From NCBI GenBank assembly GCA_016278265.1, contig JADQCE010000001.1, positions 62,001-126,000 of the forward strand: a stretch of DNA of 64,000 nucleotides. Reading direction: 5' to 3'. Both the position numbers and the translations under genes were made by a program. A model generated the notes under the pieces. That model was not told the DNA's origin. It worked only from the letters and a program-made list of their open reading frames with translations, and searched no databases. Positions 47,068-56,795 of this stretch are shown piece by piece. The stretch comes from Halothiobacillus sp. (GTDB taxonomy: Bacteria; Pseudomonadota; Gammaproteobacteria; Halothiobacillales; Halothiobacillaceae). How positions within the stretch are numbered: the first letter of the stretch is position 1; each line of letters opens with the position of its first letter.

Positions 47068-48186
47068 TCAGTCGGCGGCCCGCGTGGCCTCGATGGTGGC
47101 GCGAATGGCGTCGTCCGCCACCCGGTCCACCAGGCGTGCCTGGCCGAGTCGTCCCAGCAGGACGAGTCGCAGGCGACCCTCCTCGACCTTCTTGTCGCTG
47201 TCCATCAATTCGCGCAGGCGGTCGGTGGAGAGATCGGCCGGGGCCCGGGTGGGTAGACCGGCCGATTCGATCAAGGTTTCGATGCGTTGGACCGTGGGCG
47301 TGTCGATCAGGCCGAGGCGATGGGACAAGTCGGCCGCCATGCACATGCCCGCGCCGACTGCCTCGCCGTGCAACCAGCGCCCGTACCCCATGCCCGCCTC
47401 GATGGCGTGACCGAAGGTGTGGCCCAGGTTGAGCAGGGCGCGAATGCCGCCTTCGCGCTCGTCCTGGCGGACGATCTCGGCCTTGATCAGGCAGGATTGG
47501 CGGATCGCCTCGGTCAGTGCGCCCTTGTCACGCTGGCGCAGCGCATCGATATTGGTCTCGATCCAGTCGAGGAAATCCTCGTCCCAGAGCAGCCCGTACT
47601 TGATCACCTCGGCCAGCCCGGCCGAGAGCTCGCGATCCGGGAGCGTGTCGAGGCTGCCGGTATCGGCCAATACGCAGCGCGGTTGATAGAAGGCGCCAAT
47701 CATGTTCTTGCCGCGCGGGTGGTTGACGCCGGTCTTGCCGCCCACCGAGCTGTCGACCTGGGCGAGCAGGGTGGTGGGCACCTGGATAAAGGGCACGCCG
47801 CGCTGAAAACTCGCCGCGGCAAAGCCGGTGATGTCGCCGATCACGCCGCCGCCCAGGGCAATCAGGGTGGTCTTGCGATCCACCTGCTTTTCCATCAGGA
47901 AGTCGTAGATGCGCTCGAGTGTCTCGAGGGTCTTGTATTGCTCGCCGTCGGGCAGGGCGATCAGGTCGACGCGCTTGTCGGCCGCCTCCAGCGCCTGCGT
48001 CAGTCGCTCGGCATACAGCGGCGCGACGGTGGTGTTGCTGACGATCACGGCCCGCGAGGAGGGCACGAACCGGGCGATCTGCTCGCCGTCGATCAGCCCG
48101 GCGCCGATGAAGATGGGGTAGCTGCGCTCGCCCAGGTCCACGTTGACGGTGGTGGGCTGCGAGATGGGAGCGGCTGGATCGTGCAT
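47068..48186 (-). CDS. aroB: 3-dehydroquinate synthase AroB
   Basis: 372 residues. The NAD-binding region has [20 protein letters not shown] and [20 protein letters not shown]; the active site has [20 protein letters not shown] and [10 protein letters not shown]. Metal ligands are in the downstream Glu and in [10 protein letters not shown]. It closes DAHP to 3-dehydroquinate in the shikimate pathway, cytoplasmic. In most relatives aroK lies directly upstream with a short gap; here 339 bases intervene, filled by an inverted-repeat element, which may change aroB expression. The SPOR gene follows 42 bases after the stop. Confidence 0.97.
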   Translation of the reverse strand: MHDPAAPISQPTTVNVDLGERSYPIFIGAGLIDGEQIARFVPSSRAVIVSNTTVAPLYAERLTQALEAADKRVDLIALPDGEQYKTLETLERIYDFLMEKQVDRKTTLIALGGGVIGDITGFAAASFQRGVPFIQVPTTLLAQVDSSVGGKTGVNHPRGKNMIGAFYQPRCVLADTGSLDTLPDRELSAGLAEVIKYGLLWDEDFLDWIETNIDALRQRDKGALTEAIRQSCLIKAEIVRQDEREGGIRALLNLGHTFGHAIEAGMGYGRWLHGEAVGAGMCMAADLSHRLGLIDTPTVQRIETLIESAGLPTRAPADLSTDRLRELMDSDKKVEEGRLRLVLLGRLGQARLVDRVADDAIRATIEATRAAD

Positions 48187-48244
48187 GATCGGTGCCCTGT
48201 CGGCTGCGGTTCGTCAGAAATCGACGGCCCCGTGGGCCGCCTTG

Positions 48245-48510
48245 GGAAACTCTGCACGATTCGATGGCATCTCTGGCTTGCGGGTTCGTTCGCAATCAAG
48301 GCGCCGGCCCGAAGGCGGGCTTGTTGCCCGTCGAGAGACGGCAACGCCGAGTGCGGGCAAACCCGCGAGCCCCATCCGGGCGGGCCGCCAAGGACCCATC
48401 TGCGGCGTTACAGCCCTTGTGAAGGGCGACGGCCCTTCACGGCGGACTGCGCCTTGCATCTGGGCCCTTGGCGGTCCCGCAGAGACGCTATCGAATCGTG
48501 CAGAGTTTCC
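48245..48510. mobile_element. 266-bp MITE-like element between aroK and aroB
   Basis: The ends are inverted repeats: GGAAACTCTGCACGATTCGA at the left (48245-48264) is exactly repeated in reverse at the right (48491-48510). Weaker identity extends to about 31 bases. CTTG flanks the element on both sides (48241-48244 and 48511-48514), as expected of a 4-bp target duplication. No transposase gene fits inside. The interior contains small stems, for example CCGTCGAGAGACGG and GCCCTTGTGAAGGGC. The ends resemble those of the 70-bp element at 4569-4638. I read it as a non-autonomous element moved by an unknown transposase, perhaps of the IS5 group given the 4-bp target. Confidence 0.75.
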
Positions 48511-48525
48511 CTTGCTAAGTCTACA

Positions 48526-49065
48526 TCAACCGGTCGGCTTGTCGTCGGCCTCAAGCCCGCTCTGCCGGCAGGCAGCGAGGATGCGATCGGCCATCGCCCG
48601 CGGGGTCTGGCCGCCGGTTTCCAGCATTACGTGGGCCGTTTCCCGATAGAGTGGATCGCGTTCGTCCATCAGTCGCTGCAGCGTCGCCCGCCGGTCGCTG
48701 TTTTGCAGCAGCGGTCGTTGGGTGTCGTGCTGGGTTCGTTCGAACTGGCGTTCCACCGAAGTGAACAGATAAACCACCAGGCCGTTTTGCCGCAGCAGTT
48801 CCCGGTTGTCCGCGCGCAGTACCGCCCCGCCACCAGTGGCGACCACCATGTCCTTGCCTGCAGTCAGGTCGGCGAGCATGTCGTGCTCCCGCTCACGGAA
48901 CCCTGCCTCGCCTTCGATATCGAAAATCAGGGGGATGCTCGCGCCGGTGCGCTTCTCGATTTCGCGGTCGGAGTCGTGAAACTGCCAGCCGAGGCGGTTG
49001 GCGAGGATCCGGCCGACGGTGGTCTTTCCGGCCCCCATCGGGCCGATCAGGATGATATTGCGCAT
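48526..49065 (-). CDS. aroK: Shikimate kinase AroK
   Basis: 179 residues. Walker A GPMGAGKTT (about 8-16), the shikimate-binding DSDREIEKRTG, EGEAGFREREHD and ATGGGAVL, and the lid region RPLLQNSDRRATLQRL are all in place. It phosphorylates shikimate with ATP in aromatic amino-acid synthesis. ATG 49065 gives MRNIILIGPMGAGKT, a standard beginning. It is preceded by a terminator after pilQ at 49094-49117, so it must be read through or have its own promoter in the 75-base gap. Confidence 0.97.
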   Translation of the reverse strand: MRNIILIGPMGAGKTTVGRILANRLGWQFHDSDREIEKRTGASIPLIFDIEGEAGFREREHDMLADLTAGKDMVVATGGGAVLRADNRELLRQNGLVVYLFTSVERQFERTQHDTQRPLLQNSDRRATLQRLMDERDPLYRETAHVMLETGGQTPRAMADRILAACRQSGLEADDKPTG

Positions 49066-49093
49066 GTGATCCGATTATACCGACAGGGGACAC

Positions 49094-49117
49094 GAAAAAC
49101 CCCGCCGAAGCGGGGTT
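49094..49117 (-). terminator. Intrinsic terminator after pilQ
   Basis: AACCCCGC (49110-49117 on the minus strand) pairs with GCGGGGTT (49098-49105) around TTCG, followed by TTTTTCG on the minus strand. It lies between pilQ and aroK. Confidence 0.85.
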
Positions 49118-49139
49118 GGTTTTCCACTGAGTGTCTTGA

Positions 49140-51359
49140 TCAGTTGTTGATCAGCTCGCCGCGGTTGTGGTTCGCCAGGTTGTCGCGGTCGATGATCTTC
49201 GGCGTGACGAAGATCAGCAGCTCGAAGCGGGAATCGTCGGTGATGCGGTTCTTGAACAGGTTGCCGATACCCGGCAGGTCACCGAAGAAGGGTACCTTCT
49301 CCAGCTGGGTGGTGTTCTCGAACTCGTAGATGCCGCCGAGCACCACGGTCTGGCCGTTCTTGACCTGGACCTTGGTCTGCACCTCGCGGGTATTGATCGG
49401 CGGCTCGCCGTTGATCGCGCGCGTGTAGTCCGGCTCGTCCTTCTGTACCAGGATGTCCATGATCACCATGTCATTGGGCGTGATCTGCGGGGTGACCTCG
49501 GTCTTGAGCAGGGCCTCCTTGAACTGGATGTTCGAGATGGCGCCGCCGCCGGAGGCCGTCTGCGACTGGTACGGGATTTCCATGCCTTGCGAGATAACTG
49601 CCTTGTGACCGTTGGTGGTGATCACCTTCGGGTTGGAGACGATCTTGCCGGTTCCCTCGCTCTGCATGGCCTGGAGCTCGAGGTTCAAGAGCACGTTCGA
49701 GCCGAGGATGGCTAGGCCCAGCGAGCCGGTCGGGTCGCTCGCGATCGGCGTGTTGACCATCCACGAGCCCGGGTTACTCCCGAAGTTGCCGGCGTTCGAA
49801 ATCGTTTGACCGGTGCCATCTGTGGGGAGGTTGGCCGAGTTGGAAATAGTTGGTGTCTGCGACCCAAGGCCCACGGTGCTGCCGGCGCGGTTGAAGCCGG
49901 CATTCACGCCCCAACGTACGCCCAACTCCCGCGAGAAGTTGTCCGTGGCAATTACGATGCGGGTCTCGATCAGGACCTGCTTGACCGGCTTGTCGATCTG
50001 GTCGATCAGTCCACGTACACGATCGAGCGCCGCGGTGGTGTCGGTCACGATCAGGGTGTTGGTTCTAGCGTCCACCGTGATCGAGCCGCGGCGGCTGAGG
50101 AAGTTGCCGTCACTCTTCTTATCGCTTTCACCCTCGCCGAGGCCCGAACTCTGCCGCACGAGGGCCGCGATGTCGCCGGCCTTGGCGTAGTTGACCTGCA
50201 CGATGTCGGTGATCAACGGCGCCAGTTGCTGGGCCTGTTCGCGGGCGGCCAGTTCGGCCTTGTCGCGGGCAGCGATCTCCTCGGTGGGCGCGACATAGAT
50301 GACGTTGCCGTTCTTGCGCGAGGACAGACCCTTGGTGGTCATGATCAGGTCGAGGGCCTGGTCCCAAGGGACGTTCTCGAGCCGTAGGCTGATCGAACCC
50401 TGCACGCTGTCGCTGATCACGATGTTGTTGCCGGTGAAGTCGGCGATCAGTTGCAGCAGCGGGCGGACCTGAATGTCCTGGAACTTCAGTGTCAGGCGTT
50501 CGCCGGTGTACTCCTTCTTGCCAAGCGCGGTCCGTTGCTCTTCCTCGGGGATTGGCTGCACCTCGATGACCAGGCGGTTGCCGGTCTGGTAGGCGAGATG
50601 CTCGCCGGCATCCTTGGTCCGGAGTGTGACTCGGCTGCCGTTGCCTTCGCGGCGGACGTCGACGCGTTCGACCGGTGTGGCGAAGTCGTTGACGTTGTAG
50701 CCGCCTTCCACGAGACGGGTGCCGGGGAGGTGCACGACGATCTGGCTACCTTGACGGCGAATATCCATCGGCGCCTCGGTACTGCCGACATCAAGCAGCA
50801 GCCGGCCAGCGCCGCTCGAGGCACGACGGAAGTCGATCGGCTGGCCGGCATCCATGGCCGTGGCCTCGGAGCTGCCGCGATCGGTCACGGCCATGCCGCT
50901 TGCCGTCGTCGTGGCCTGTTCTACCCGATCAAAGGAGACGGTCAGGCGGTTGCCGGCTTGATTGATCGAATAGGGCACTGACTGATCGAGGTTGAATACC
51001 GCTCGGGTCTTGCCGTTCGCCTCGGCCAGCATGACCGAATTGACCGCCCCCAAGCCGATCGAGGTCTGGCGAGAGCCGGTTTCGTTGTCCACGTCGGGTA
51101 AGTCGATCGCCACCCGGGCCGGGTTGTCGATCTTGAAGCTGCCCGGCTCGCCGGCCAACGGCTCGGAGAGGTTGAAGTGCACTTGTACCGTGCCGTCGCT
51201 GGTGCGGTCGTAGGTGATCTCGTTGAGATCACCGGCCAGTGCCAGGCACGGAGCCAAGGCGGCGGCCATGGTGATGGCTGGGAGGCCAAGCCCTCGACGC
51301 AGTCCGGTGCTCAGGCGTGAAGGTTTCTTGAGGTTATCCATATCGCTGCTTCCCATCAT
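49140..51359 (-). CDS. pilQ: Type IV pilus secretin PilQ
   Basis: 739 residues. A signal peptide (GLGLPAITMAAALAPCLALA) is followed by two AMIN domains that bind peptidoglycan (VQVHFNLSEPLAGEPGSFKID and a second near residue 160-260). Then come the N0/STN domain (LTLKFQDIQVRPLLQLIADFTGNNIVISD), an N1 domain and the secretin ring (VLIETRIVIATDNFSRELGVRWG to VTPKIID). It forms the outer-membrane channel for the pilus. Two in-frame ATGs stand together at 51359 and 51356; MDNLKK at 51341 is an alternative. The start follows the pilP stop without a gap. Confidence 0.96.
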   Translation of the reverse strand: MMGSSDMDNLKKPSRLSTGLRRGLGLPAITMAAALAPCLALAGDLNEITYDRTSDGTVQVHFNLSEPLAGEPGSFKIDNPARVAIDLPDVDNETGSRQTSIGLGAVNSVMLAEANGKTRAVFNLDQSVPYSINQAGNRLTVSFDRVEQATTTASGMAVTDRGSSEATAMDAGQPIDFRRASSGAGRLLLDVGSTEAPMDIRRQGSQIVVHLPGTRLVEGGYNVNDFATPVERVDVRREGNGSRVTLRTKDAGEHLAYQTGNRLVIEVQPIPEEEQRTALGKKEYTGERLTLKFQDIQVRPLLQLIADFTGNNIVISDSVQGSISLRLENVPWDQALDLIMTTKGLSSRKNGNVIYVAPTEEIAARDKAELAAREQAQQLAPLITDIVQVNYAKAGDIAALVRQSSGLGEGESDKKSDGNFLSRRGSITVDARTNTLIVTDTTAALDRVRGLIDQIDKPVKQVLIETRIVIATDNFSRELGVRWGVNAGFNRAGSTVGLGSQTPTISNSANLPTDGTGQTISNAGNFGSNPGSWMVNTPIASDPTGSLGLAILGSNVLLNLELQAMQSEGTGKIVSNPKVITTNGHKAVISQGMEIPYQSQTASGGGAISNIQFKEALLKTEVTPQITPNDMVIMDILVQKDEPDYTRAINGEPPINTREVQTKVQVKNGQTVVLGGIYEFENTTQLEKVPFFGDLPGIGNLFKNRITDDSRFELLIFVTPKIIDRDNLANHNRGELINN

Positions 51360-51908
51360 TTAGCTCCGGCCGCTCTGAGACTTGACGACCGTTGTCTGTT
51401 TTTTCCAGCCACCCTGTCCATCGGGCACGACTTCCTCCAGCGTGACGCTGGTCTCACCGATCTCCATCACTTCGCCGTAGTTGCGACCCATGTGGTCGCC
51501 CAGCATCACCTCGTGGATGACACCGTTGCCGTCACGGATCAGGGCGTAGGTGTTGCCCTGACGATTGATGATGCCGCGCATGGCAAGCGCATCCAGCGGG
51601 AACTGTTCCAGCGGTTCCTTGGGACGGTCGATGTCCGGCTTGAGGCCATCCGAGTCGTCCACGTCGTCTTCCTTGGGCGGCATGAATGGCGTCCGGGCCT
51701 CTTCCGGCACGCTGTAGGCGTATTTCGGCAGGGGTTTCATCTCCGGGATCGGCTCGATCTTGCCACCCGGGCGGGCCTCCAGCTCGGCGACTTTCTGTTT
51801 GAGATCGGTCATGTCCTGGGCACATCCGCTGACGGCGCCGATCAGAACGAGCCCCGAGCCGATCAATCCCAGTCGGGTCAGGCCGGTTCGCTTGTGATCC
51901 GTGTTCAT
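51360..51908 (-). CDS. pilP: Type IV pilus assembly lipoprotein PilP
   Basis: 182 residues. The signal LGLIGSGLVLIGAVSGC ends in a lipobox cysteine. A proline-rich linker and then the PilP beta-domain follow (LDALAMRGIINRQGNTYALIRDGNGVIHEVMLGDHMGRNYGEVMEI). It connects the inner-membrane PilMNO platform to the secretin PilQ. The start overlaps the pilO stop by four bases (ATGA) and the stop touches pilQ, consistent with a tightly coupled operon. Confidence 0.95.
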   Translation of the reverse strand: MNTDHKRTGLTRLGLIGSGLVLIGAVSGCAQDMTDLKQKVAELEARPGGKIEPIPEMKPLPKYAYSVPEEARTPFMPPKEDDVDDSDGLKPDIDRPKEPLEQFPLDALAMRGIINRQGNTYALIRDGNGVIHEVMLGDHMGRNYGEVMEIGETSVTLEEVVPDGQGGWKKQTTVVKSQSGRS

Positions 51909-52528
51909 TGACCGCCTCCTTGCTCGCCACTTTCGAGATACCGGTAGGTCTTCGCCTGGATGCCCATCGTCAGTTCGCGCGAGTTGTCCGCATCGTCAAC
52001 GGTGCTGGCGTCACGCGGCTTGATCGCCGGGTTGTGTAGGGTGACGATCCGAGGCAGGTTGGCCGTGTCGCTGATGAACTGCGTCAGTTCGCGGTAGGTG
52101 CCGCGCAGCGACAGGTGATAGGTCATTTCGGCATAGAAGTCATGCTTGACCTCGCTGCCAGGCCGGATCTGCTCGTTCTTCAGCCCGTTGGAAAGCGAGG
52201 TTTGGGCGACATTGTCGATCAGGTTCTCCGCCTCGCGCTTGTTCGGCAGCTGGCGCAGCAGCTCGCCAAAACGGGTCTCCATTTCCTTGATCTGGGCCTG
52301 GTAGGCTTCCAGGTTGGCCGCCAGGCGCTGCTTCTGGTCGACGGTCTGCAGCAGCGATTGTTCTTCACGCTGTTCGCGCTCGAGCAGTTCCTTCTGCGGC
52401 AGGGTGTCGAAATACACCACCCCGCCAACGATCAGCACGAACACGAAGGCGAAGATAACCAGTCGGGTGCCGAGCGAGGTCAGACCGATGGTCTGAAAAT
52501 CGAGATTTCTCAGTTCGTTGAGATCCAT
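51905..52528 (-). CDS. pilO: Type IV pilus inner-membrane protein PilO
   Basis: 207 residues. One membrane helix (LVIFAFVFVLIVGGVVYF, about 24-41), a coiled coil (LLEREQREEQSLLQTVDQKQRLAANLEAYQAQI) and a ferredoxin-like periplasmic domain (HDFYAEMTYHLSLRGTYRELTQFISDTANLPRIV) are the PilO pattern. It dimerises with PilN and passes alignment signals to PilP. Short spacing to pilN (three bases) and an overlap with pilP. Confidence 0.95.
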   Translation of the reverse strand: MDLNELRNLDFQTIGLTSLGTRLVIFAFVFVLIVGGVVYFDTLPQKELLEREQREEQSLLQTVDQKQRLAANLEAYQAQIKEMETRFGELLRQLPNKREAENLIDNVAQTSLSNGLKNEQIRPGSEVKHDFYAEMTYHLSLRGTYRELTQFISDTANLPRIVTLHNPAIKPRDASTVDDADNSRELTMGIQAKTYRYLESGEQGGGQ

Positions 52529-52531
52529 GGC

Positions 52532-53119
52532 TCAGTTCTCCTGGTCCGCGTCGTCTTCCTTGGGCGGCGTGATCTTCGCTTCGATCGAGAACACGTACTG
52601 GCCGGCGTTGGCCGTCTGATCCGAGCTCTCGGCAAGGATGCCCGAGCCGACCAGGCTGGCGCTGCCGATGTAGTCGGCACTGTTCAACCGGCGTAGATAG
52701 GCGGCGACCCGTGCCTGGGCGTCGGCCTTGCCCTGGATGCTGATCTTTTCGTCGTTGGTTACCGTCACGTCGGTCAGCTGGACGCCATCCGGCAGGGTAG
52801 TGATGAAGTTTTCCACCAGGTGGACGATCGTCGGCCGGCTGGACTGGAGCTTCTCGATGACCTGCATGCGGGCGGTCAATTCGGCCTTGCGCTGCTTGAG
52901 CTCGTTGATCGTCTGGATCTGGCGGTCGAGCTTCTTGATCACGTCCTCGAGGTAGGCGTTGCGGGCCTGCTGGTTCTCGATCTGCGACTGCATGTAGCTG
53001 TGAATGCCAAAGGCGACGCCAACGGCGATCAGGGCGGCCAGCACGAGGTGGACGACAAAGTCGCGTTGCCGCTTCTGGCGCCGTTCCTCGCGCCAGGGGA
53101 GAAGGTTGATCCGTCTCAT
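52532..53119 (-). CDS. pilN: Type IV pilus inner-membrane protein PilN
   Basis: 195 residues. The N-terminus RRINLLPWREERR is the conserved PilN motif that inserts into PilM. A membrane helix (FVVHLVLAALIAVGVAFGIH) and a coiled coil (YLEDVIKKLDRQIQTINELKQRKAEL) lead to the periplasmic domain. Its ATG overlaps the pilM stop by one base (TGATG). Confidence 0.95.
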   Translation of the reverse strand: MRRINLLPWREERRQKRQRDFVVHLVLAALIAVGVAFGIHSYMQSQIENQQARNAYLEDVIKKLDRQIQTINELKQRKAELTARMQVIEKLQSSRPTIVHLVENFITTLPDGVQLTDVTVTNDEKISIQGKADAQARVAAYLRRLNSADYIGSASLVGSGILAESSDQTANAGQYVFSIEAKITPPKEDDADQEN

Positions 53120-54213
53120 CAGTCGAAGCTCCTTAACGCAAGCCCGCAGGCAATCAGCATTGCGGTGCCGTGCCGAGCCATTTGCTCGGCGGACACGCCA
53201 GGTCCTTTGGCGAGTGCGGCGAACGGATTCGCCAGCCGGGTCGGTACCCCGGTCTCGTTGTTGATGCGCTCGACGGCGCCGGCGGTATTGGCCGCGCCGC
53301 CCCCGAGAAGTATCAGGTTGACGGTGCTGCCGCTGGATTCGGAGTAGTAATATTGGATGAATCGCTCGATGTTCATGGCGAGCGAATCGAGGTAGGGCTG
53401 CAGCACCTTGCGGGGGTAGTCCTCGGGCAGGCTGTCGTCACGCTTTCGCTCTTCGGCCTCTTCCAGCGTCAAGCCGTACTGGGCGGCGATCTCGCTGGTG
53501 AGCTGCTGGCCACCGCCTTCGTGCTCGCGCGTATAGACGATGTCGTCGCCGACGAAGATGCTCAATGTCGTGGTGGTGTCGCCGAGATCGAAAACCGCCA
53601 CCGGCTGGGAACGTTCTTCGGGGGCGAGTGTCGGAGCAAGTATCTCGGTAAACGCGTTTTGCAGGGCAAACGATTCGATATCGACCACGTCCACCGTCAT
53701 GCCAGCCGCCTCGGCTACCGCCACCCGACTATCGACGTTGTCGGTGCGAGTGGCGGCCATCAGGACGTCGACGCCCTCCGACTCGCCGGTGCGACGCTTC
53801 TTCTGCTTGCCGAGGATGTCGGTCTGGACCGGTTCGAAGTCGAAGTTGACCTCGTCGATCGGAAAGGGGATGTACTGGTCGGCTTCCAGCCGTACCTGCT
53901 CCTCGAGCTCAAACTCGTCACCCGGGTTGTCGATATGCAACACCCGGCTCACGGCCGAGGAGGTTGGCACCGCCATGGACAGGTGCCGACCTTTGAGTCG
54001 GACGCGCCGAACGGCCCGCGTCAGCGCGTCCGCAACGGCTTCCGTGTCGGTGATCGATTTGCCCTGGACGGCCCCCTGCGGCAGCGGTTCGATGGCGAAT
54101 GCCGTGGTGCGATAACCACCGCGGCTTTTTTCCAGTTGGATTAGCTTGACGGCGGTCGAACTGATGTCGACCCCGAGGCGAGCGGGTTTAGCGCTGAATA
54201 GTGGCACGGTCAT
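53119..54213 (-). CDS. pilM: Type IV pilus actin-like ATPase PilM
   Basis: 364 residues. The actin-like ATP-binding motifs are evident: LGVDISSTAVKLIQL at the N-terminus, VAVFDLGDTTTTLSIF in the middle and LILLGGGAANTAGAVERI near the C-terminus. It sits at the cytoplasmic face and binds the PilN N-terminus. It is the first gene of pilMNOPQ and is divergent from the penicillin-binding protein gene; promoters for both must lie in 54214-54363. Confidence 0.95.
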   Translation of the reverse strand: MTVPLFSAKPARLGVDISSTAVKLIQLEKSRGGYRTTAFAIEPLPQGAVQGKSITDTEAVADALTRAVRRVRLKGRHLSMAVPTSSAVSRVLHIDNPGDEFELEEQVRLEADQYIPFPIDEVNFDFEPVQTDILGKQKKRRTGESEGVDVLMAATRTDNVDSRVAVAEAAGMTVDVVDIESFALQNAFTEILAPTLAPEERSQPVAVFDLGDTTTTLSIFVGDDIVYTREHEGGGQQLTSEIAAQYGLTLEEAEERKRDDSLPEDYPRKVLQPYLDSLAMNIERFIQYYYSESSGSTVNLILLGGGAANTAGAVERINNETGVPTRLANPFAALAKGPGVSAEQMARHGTAMLIACGLALRSFD

Positions 54214-54363
54214 TCCCTTCCTTTTGAGCGTGCGTTAAGGTTTCGCACACACGCACCTTGTCTCCCAGAGATGCATCCTATGGCATAACCGTCGCGCTTG
54301 TCGACAACGGCGCTGATGCGTGCTCGCAACAACAGGTCACTGGGCCTTTTTCTCTCTATTCGA

Positions 54364-56739
54364 ATGAAGCTTATCAAGATTGTTTTCTATCTGGTTGGTT
54401 TGGGGCTGATTTTTGCCCTTGCCGGCATCGGTGTCCTGTATCATGTTTACAACACCCAGCTACCCAGTGTCGACGAATTGGGCGAGGTGCGGTACCAGAT
54501 GCCGATGCGGATCCACGACCGCGAGGGCGGGCTGATCGCGGAGTTTGGCAACCAACGTCGGTTCCCCGTTTCCTACGATCAGCTGCCGCCGGTCGTCGTG
54601 GATGCGTTCGTTGCTGCCGAGGATGACCGCTTTTTCGAGCACATCGGGGTGGATTTTCTGGGGCTGGCGCGTGCGGCCGTCGAACTAGTGCGCACCGGCG
54701 AGAAGTCGCAGGGCGGCTCGACCATCACGATGCAGGTGGCGCGCAACTTCTATCTCGGGCGGGAGAAGACCTACACCCGCAAGCTTTACGAGATCTTGCT
54801 GGCGGTGAAGATCGAACGGGCCTTCAGCAAGGAAGATATCCTCGCGCTGTATCTCAACAAGATATTCATGGGCCACCGGGCCTATGGGGTCAAGGCGGCG
54901 GCTCAGGTCTACTTCGACAAGGACCTGCCGGAGCTGACGGTTGCGGAGGCGGCGATGCTGGCTGCCCTGCCGAAGGCCCCTTCGACCACTAACCCCGTCA
55001 GCGATCCCGAACGTGCCTTGGCGCGGCGCGCCTACGTGCTGGGACGCATGCTCAAGCTGGGTCTGATCGACCAGGCGACGTTCGATCGCTCGATCGATGA
55101 ACCCCTGCCGGGGCGCCTTTACACGTCGGCCGATGTGAAGACCCCCGCGCCCTACGCTGCGGAAATGGCGCGTAGCGACTTGGTCGAGAAATATGGCCAG
55201 GAAGCGTACGAAATGGGACTGGCGGTGCACACCAGCATCGATCCCGAGGCGCAGCGGTCCGCGACGCGCTCTTTGCGACGGGCATTGATCGACTACGACC
55301 AGCGCCATGGTTACCGTGGTCCGGAGGCTGATTGGAGTGAATGGCTCGAGGATCGCGAGGCGTTGGAAAAGCAGCTGGCGGAGACCGGCCGGGTTGGCGG
55401 GTTGTTGCCGGGTGTGGTGTTGGAGGTCGATGCGGCCGAGGCGCGTGTACTGGCGCGAGACGCGGGCGAGGTGGTACTCCACCTCGACGCGATGCGCTGG
55501 GCCTGCGAATACCAAGACATCGATCGCTGCGGGCCGAAGCCCAAGGCGGTCGACGAGGTGTTGGACCGAGGCGATCTGATTCGGGTCGAGCCGGTCGAGT
55601 CCGGCGAGGGCATGGCTTATCGGCTGGCACAGATCCCGGAGGTGACCGGGGCTTTTGTCGCACTCGATCCGTCGAGTGGGGCGATTCGGGCCATGGTCGG
55701 CGGCTTCGACTTCTTCCAGGGCAGTAAATTCAACAACGTCACCCGGGCCGAACGACAGCCGGGCTCCGGGTTCAAGCCTTACCTTTACTCCGCGGCCCTC
55801 GATCAGGGATTTACCTGGGCGAGCATGATCAACGACTCGCCGGTTGTGGTGGAGGATGGCGTTCGACAGGGTATCGATTGGCGCCCAAGCAATTACGGTC
55901 GCAGTTTCGGTGGCATGCGCCGTATGCGTGACGCCCTGACGCATTCGGTGAACCTGGTTTCCATCCGGCTGGCGCAAGCCGTTGGCACCCCGGTGGTCCT
56001 GGAGTATGCGGGGCGCTTTGGCTTGCCGGTGGAGGAGTGGGAGCCAACCCTGTCGATGGCGTTGGGCAGCTACACCTTGACCCCGCTGGACCAGGTCGCC
56101 GGCTTCGCCGTGTTTGCCAATGGGGGTTATCGTGTCGCGCCTTTCCTAGTCACCGAGGTGGATAACCCGGACGATGGCGTGATCGATTCGCACCCGGCGG
56201 TCAGCCTCTGCGACAACTGTCCGGTCGATACGGCCGATCCGAGCCTCGCCCCGCGGGTTATTTCGGCACAGAACGCCTTCCTGATGCGTTCGGGGCTGCG
56301 GGGCGTAGTACGTGAGGGTACCGGGGTGCGCGCTTGGAGGGCGTTGGAACGGGAGGATATCGGCGGGAAGACCGGCACGACCAATGACCAGCGCGACGCC
56401 TGGTTCAGCGGCTTCGGGCCCGGTTGGGTGGCCGTTGCCTGGGTCGGGTTTGCCGACAACAGCGAACTTGGGAGGCGCGAGACGGGTGGCAAGGCGGCGC
56501 TGCCGATGTGGATCGACTTCATGCGTGACATGCTGCCACCGCCCGGGGAGGCCGAGGAGCCGCCGGAAGGGATCGTTACCGCGTGGATCGACCGGGATAC
56601 CGGCAAACGCGTGCCGGAGGGGCACCCGGGGGCAATTCGCGAGTATTTCGATTCGACCAACCCGCAGGCCAGCCTTCCCAAAGAGGATGCGGCGGCCGCG
56701 TCAGGCACGTCGCGCGAGGTAATCGACAACCTGTTCTGA
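54364..56739 (+). CDS. mrcA: Class A penicillin-binding protein 1A (MrcA/PonA)
   Basis: 791 residues from ATG 54364. A membrane anchor (IVFYLVGLGLIFALAGIGVLY) precedes the glycosyltransferase domain with EDDRFFEHIGVD, GGSTITMQVARNF and ALYLNKIFMGHRAYG. An OB-like insert (PGVVLEVDAAEARVLARDAGEV) and the transpeptidase domain follow. The catalytic serine is in PGSGFKP near 467 and KTGTT near 669. It polymerises and cross-links peptidoglycan. Upstream in-frame starts (TTG 54298, ATG 54316) are possible, but 54364 gives the usual MKLIKI beginning. The place beside pilM is conserved in Pseudomonas. Confidence 0.96.
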   Translation: MKLIKIVFYLVGLGLIFALAGIGVLYHVYNTQLPSVDELGEVRYQMPMRIHDREGGLIAEFGNQRRFPVSYDQLPPVVVDAFVAAEDDRFFEHIGVDFLGLARAAVELVRTGEKSQGGSTITMQVARNFYLGREKTYTRKLYEILLAVKIERAFSKEDILALYLNKIFMGHRAYGVKAAAQVYFDKDLPELTVAEAAMLAALPKAPSTTNPVSDPERALARRAYVLGRMLKLGLIDQATFDRSIDEPLPGRLYTSADVKTPAPYAAEMARSDLVEKYGQEAYEMGLAVHTSIDPEAQRSATRSLRRALIDYDQRHGYRGPEADWSEWLEDREALEKQLAETGRVGGLLPGVVLEVDAAEARVLARDAGEVVLHLDAMRWACEYQDIDRCGPKPKAVDEVLDRGDLIRVEPVESGEGMAYRLAQIPEVTGAFVALDPSSGAIRAMVGGFDFFQGSKFNNVTRAERQPGSGFKPYLYSAALDQGFTWASMINDSPVVVEDGVRQGIDWRPSNYGRSFGGMRRMRDALTHSVNLVSIRLAQAVGTPVVLEYAGRFGLPVEEWEPTLSMALGSYTLTPLDQVAGFAVFANGGYRVAPFLVTEVDNPDDGVIDSHPAVSLCDNCPVDTADPSLAPRVISAQNAFLMRSGLRGVVREGTGVRAWRALEREDIGGKTGTTNDQRDAWFSGFGPGWVAVAWVGFADNSELGRRETGGKAALPMWIDFMRDMLPPPGEAEEPPEGIVTAWIDRDTGKRVPEGHPGAIREYFDSTNPQASLPKEDAAAASGTSREVIDNLF

Positions 56740-56795
56740 CCGTTGAGGCGACGGTGGTTTCGATCGCCGTTCATGCGAATAAGGAGAAGTGCGAG

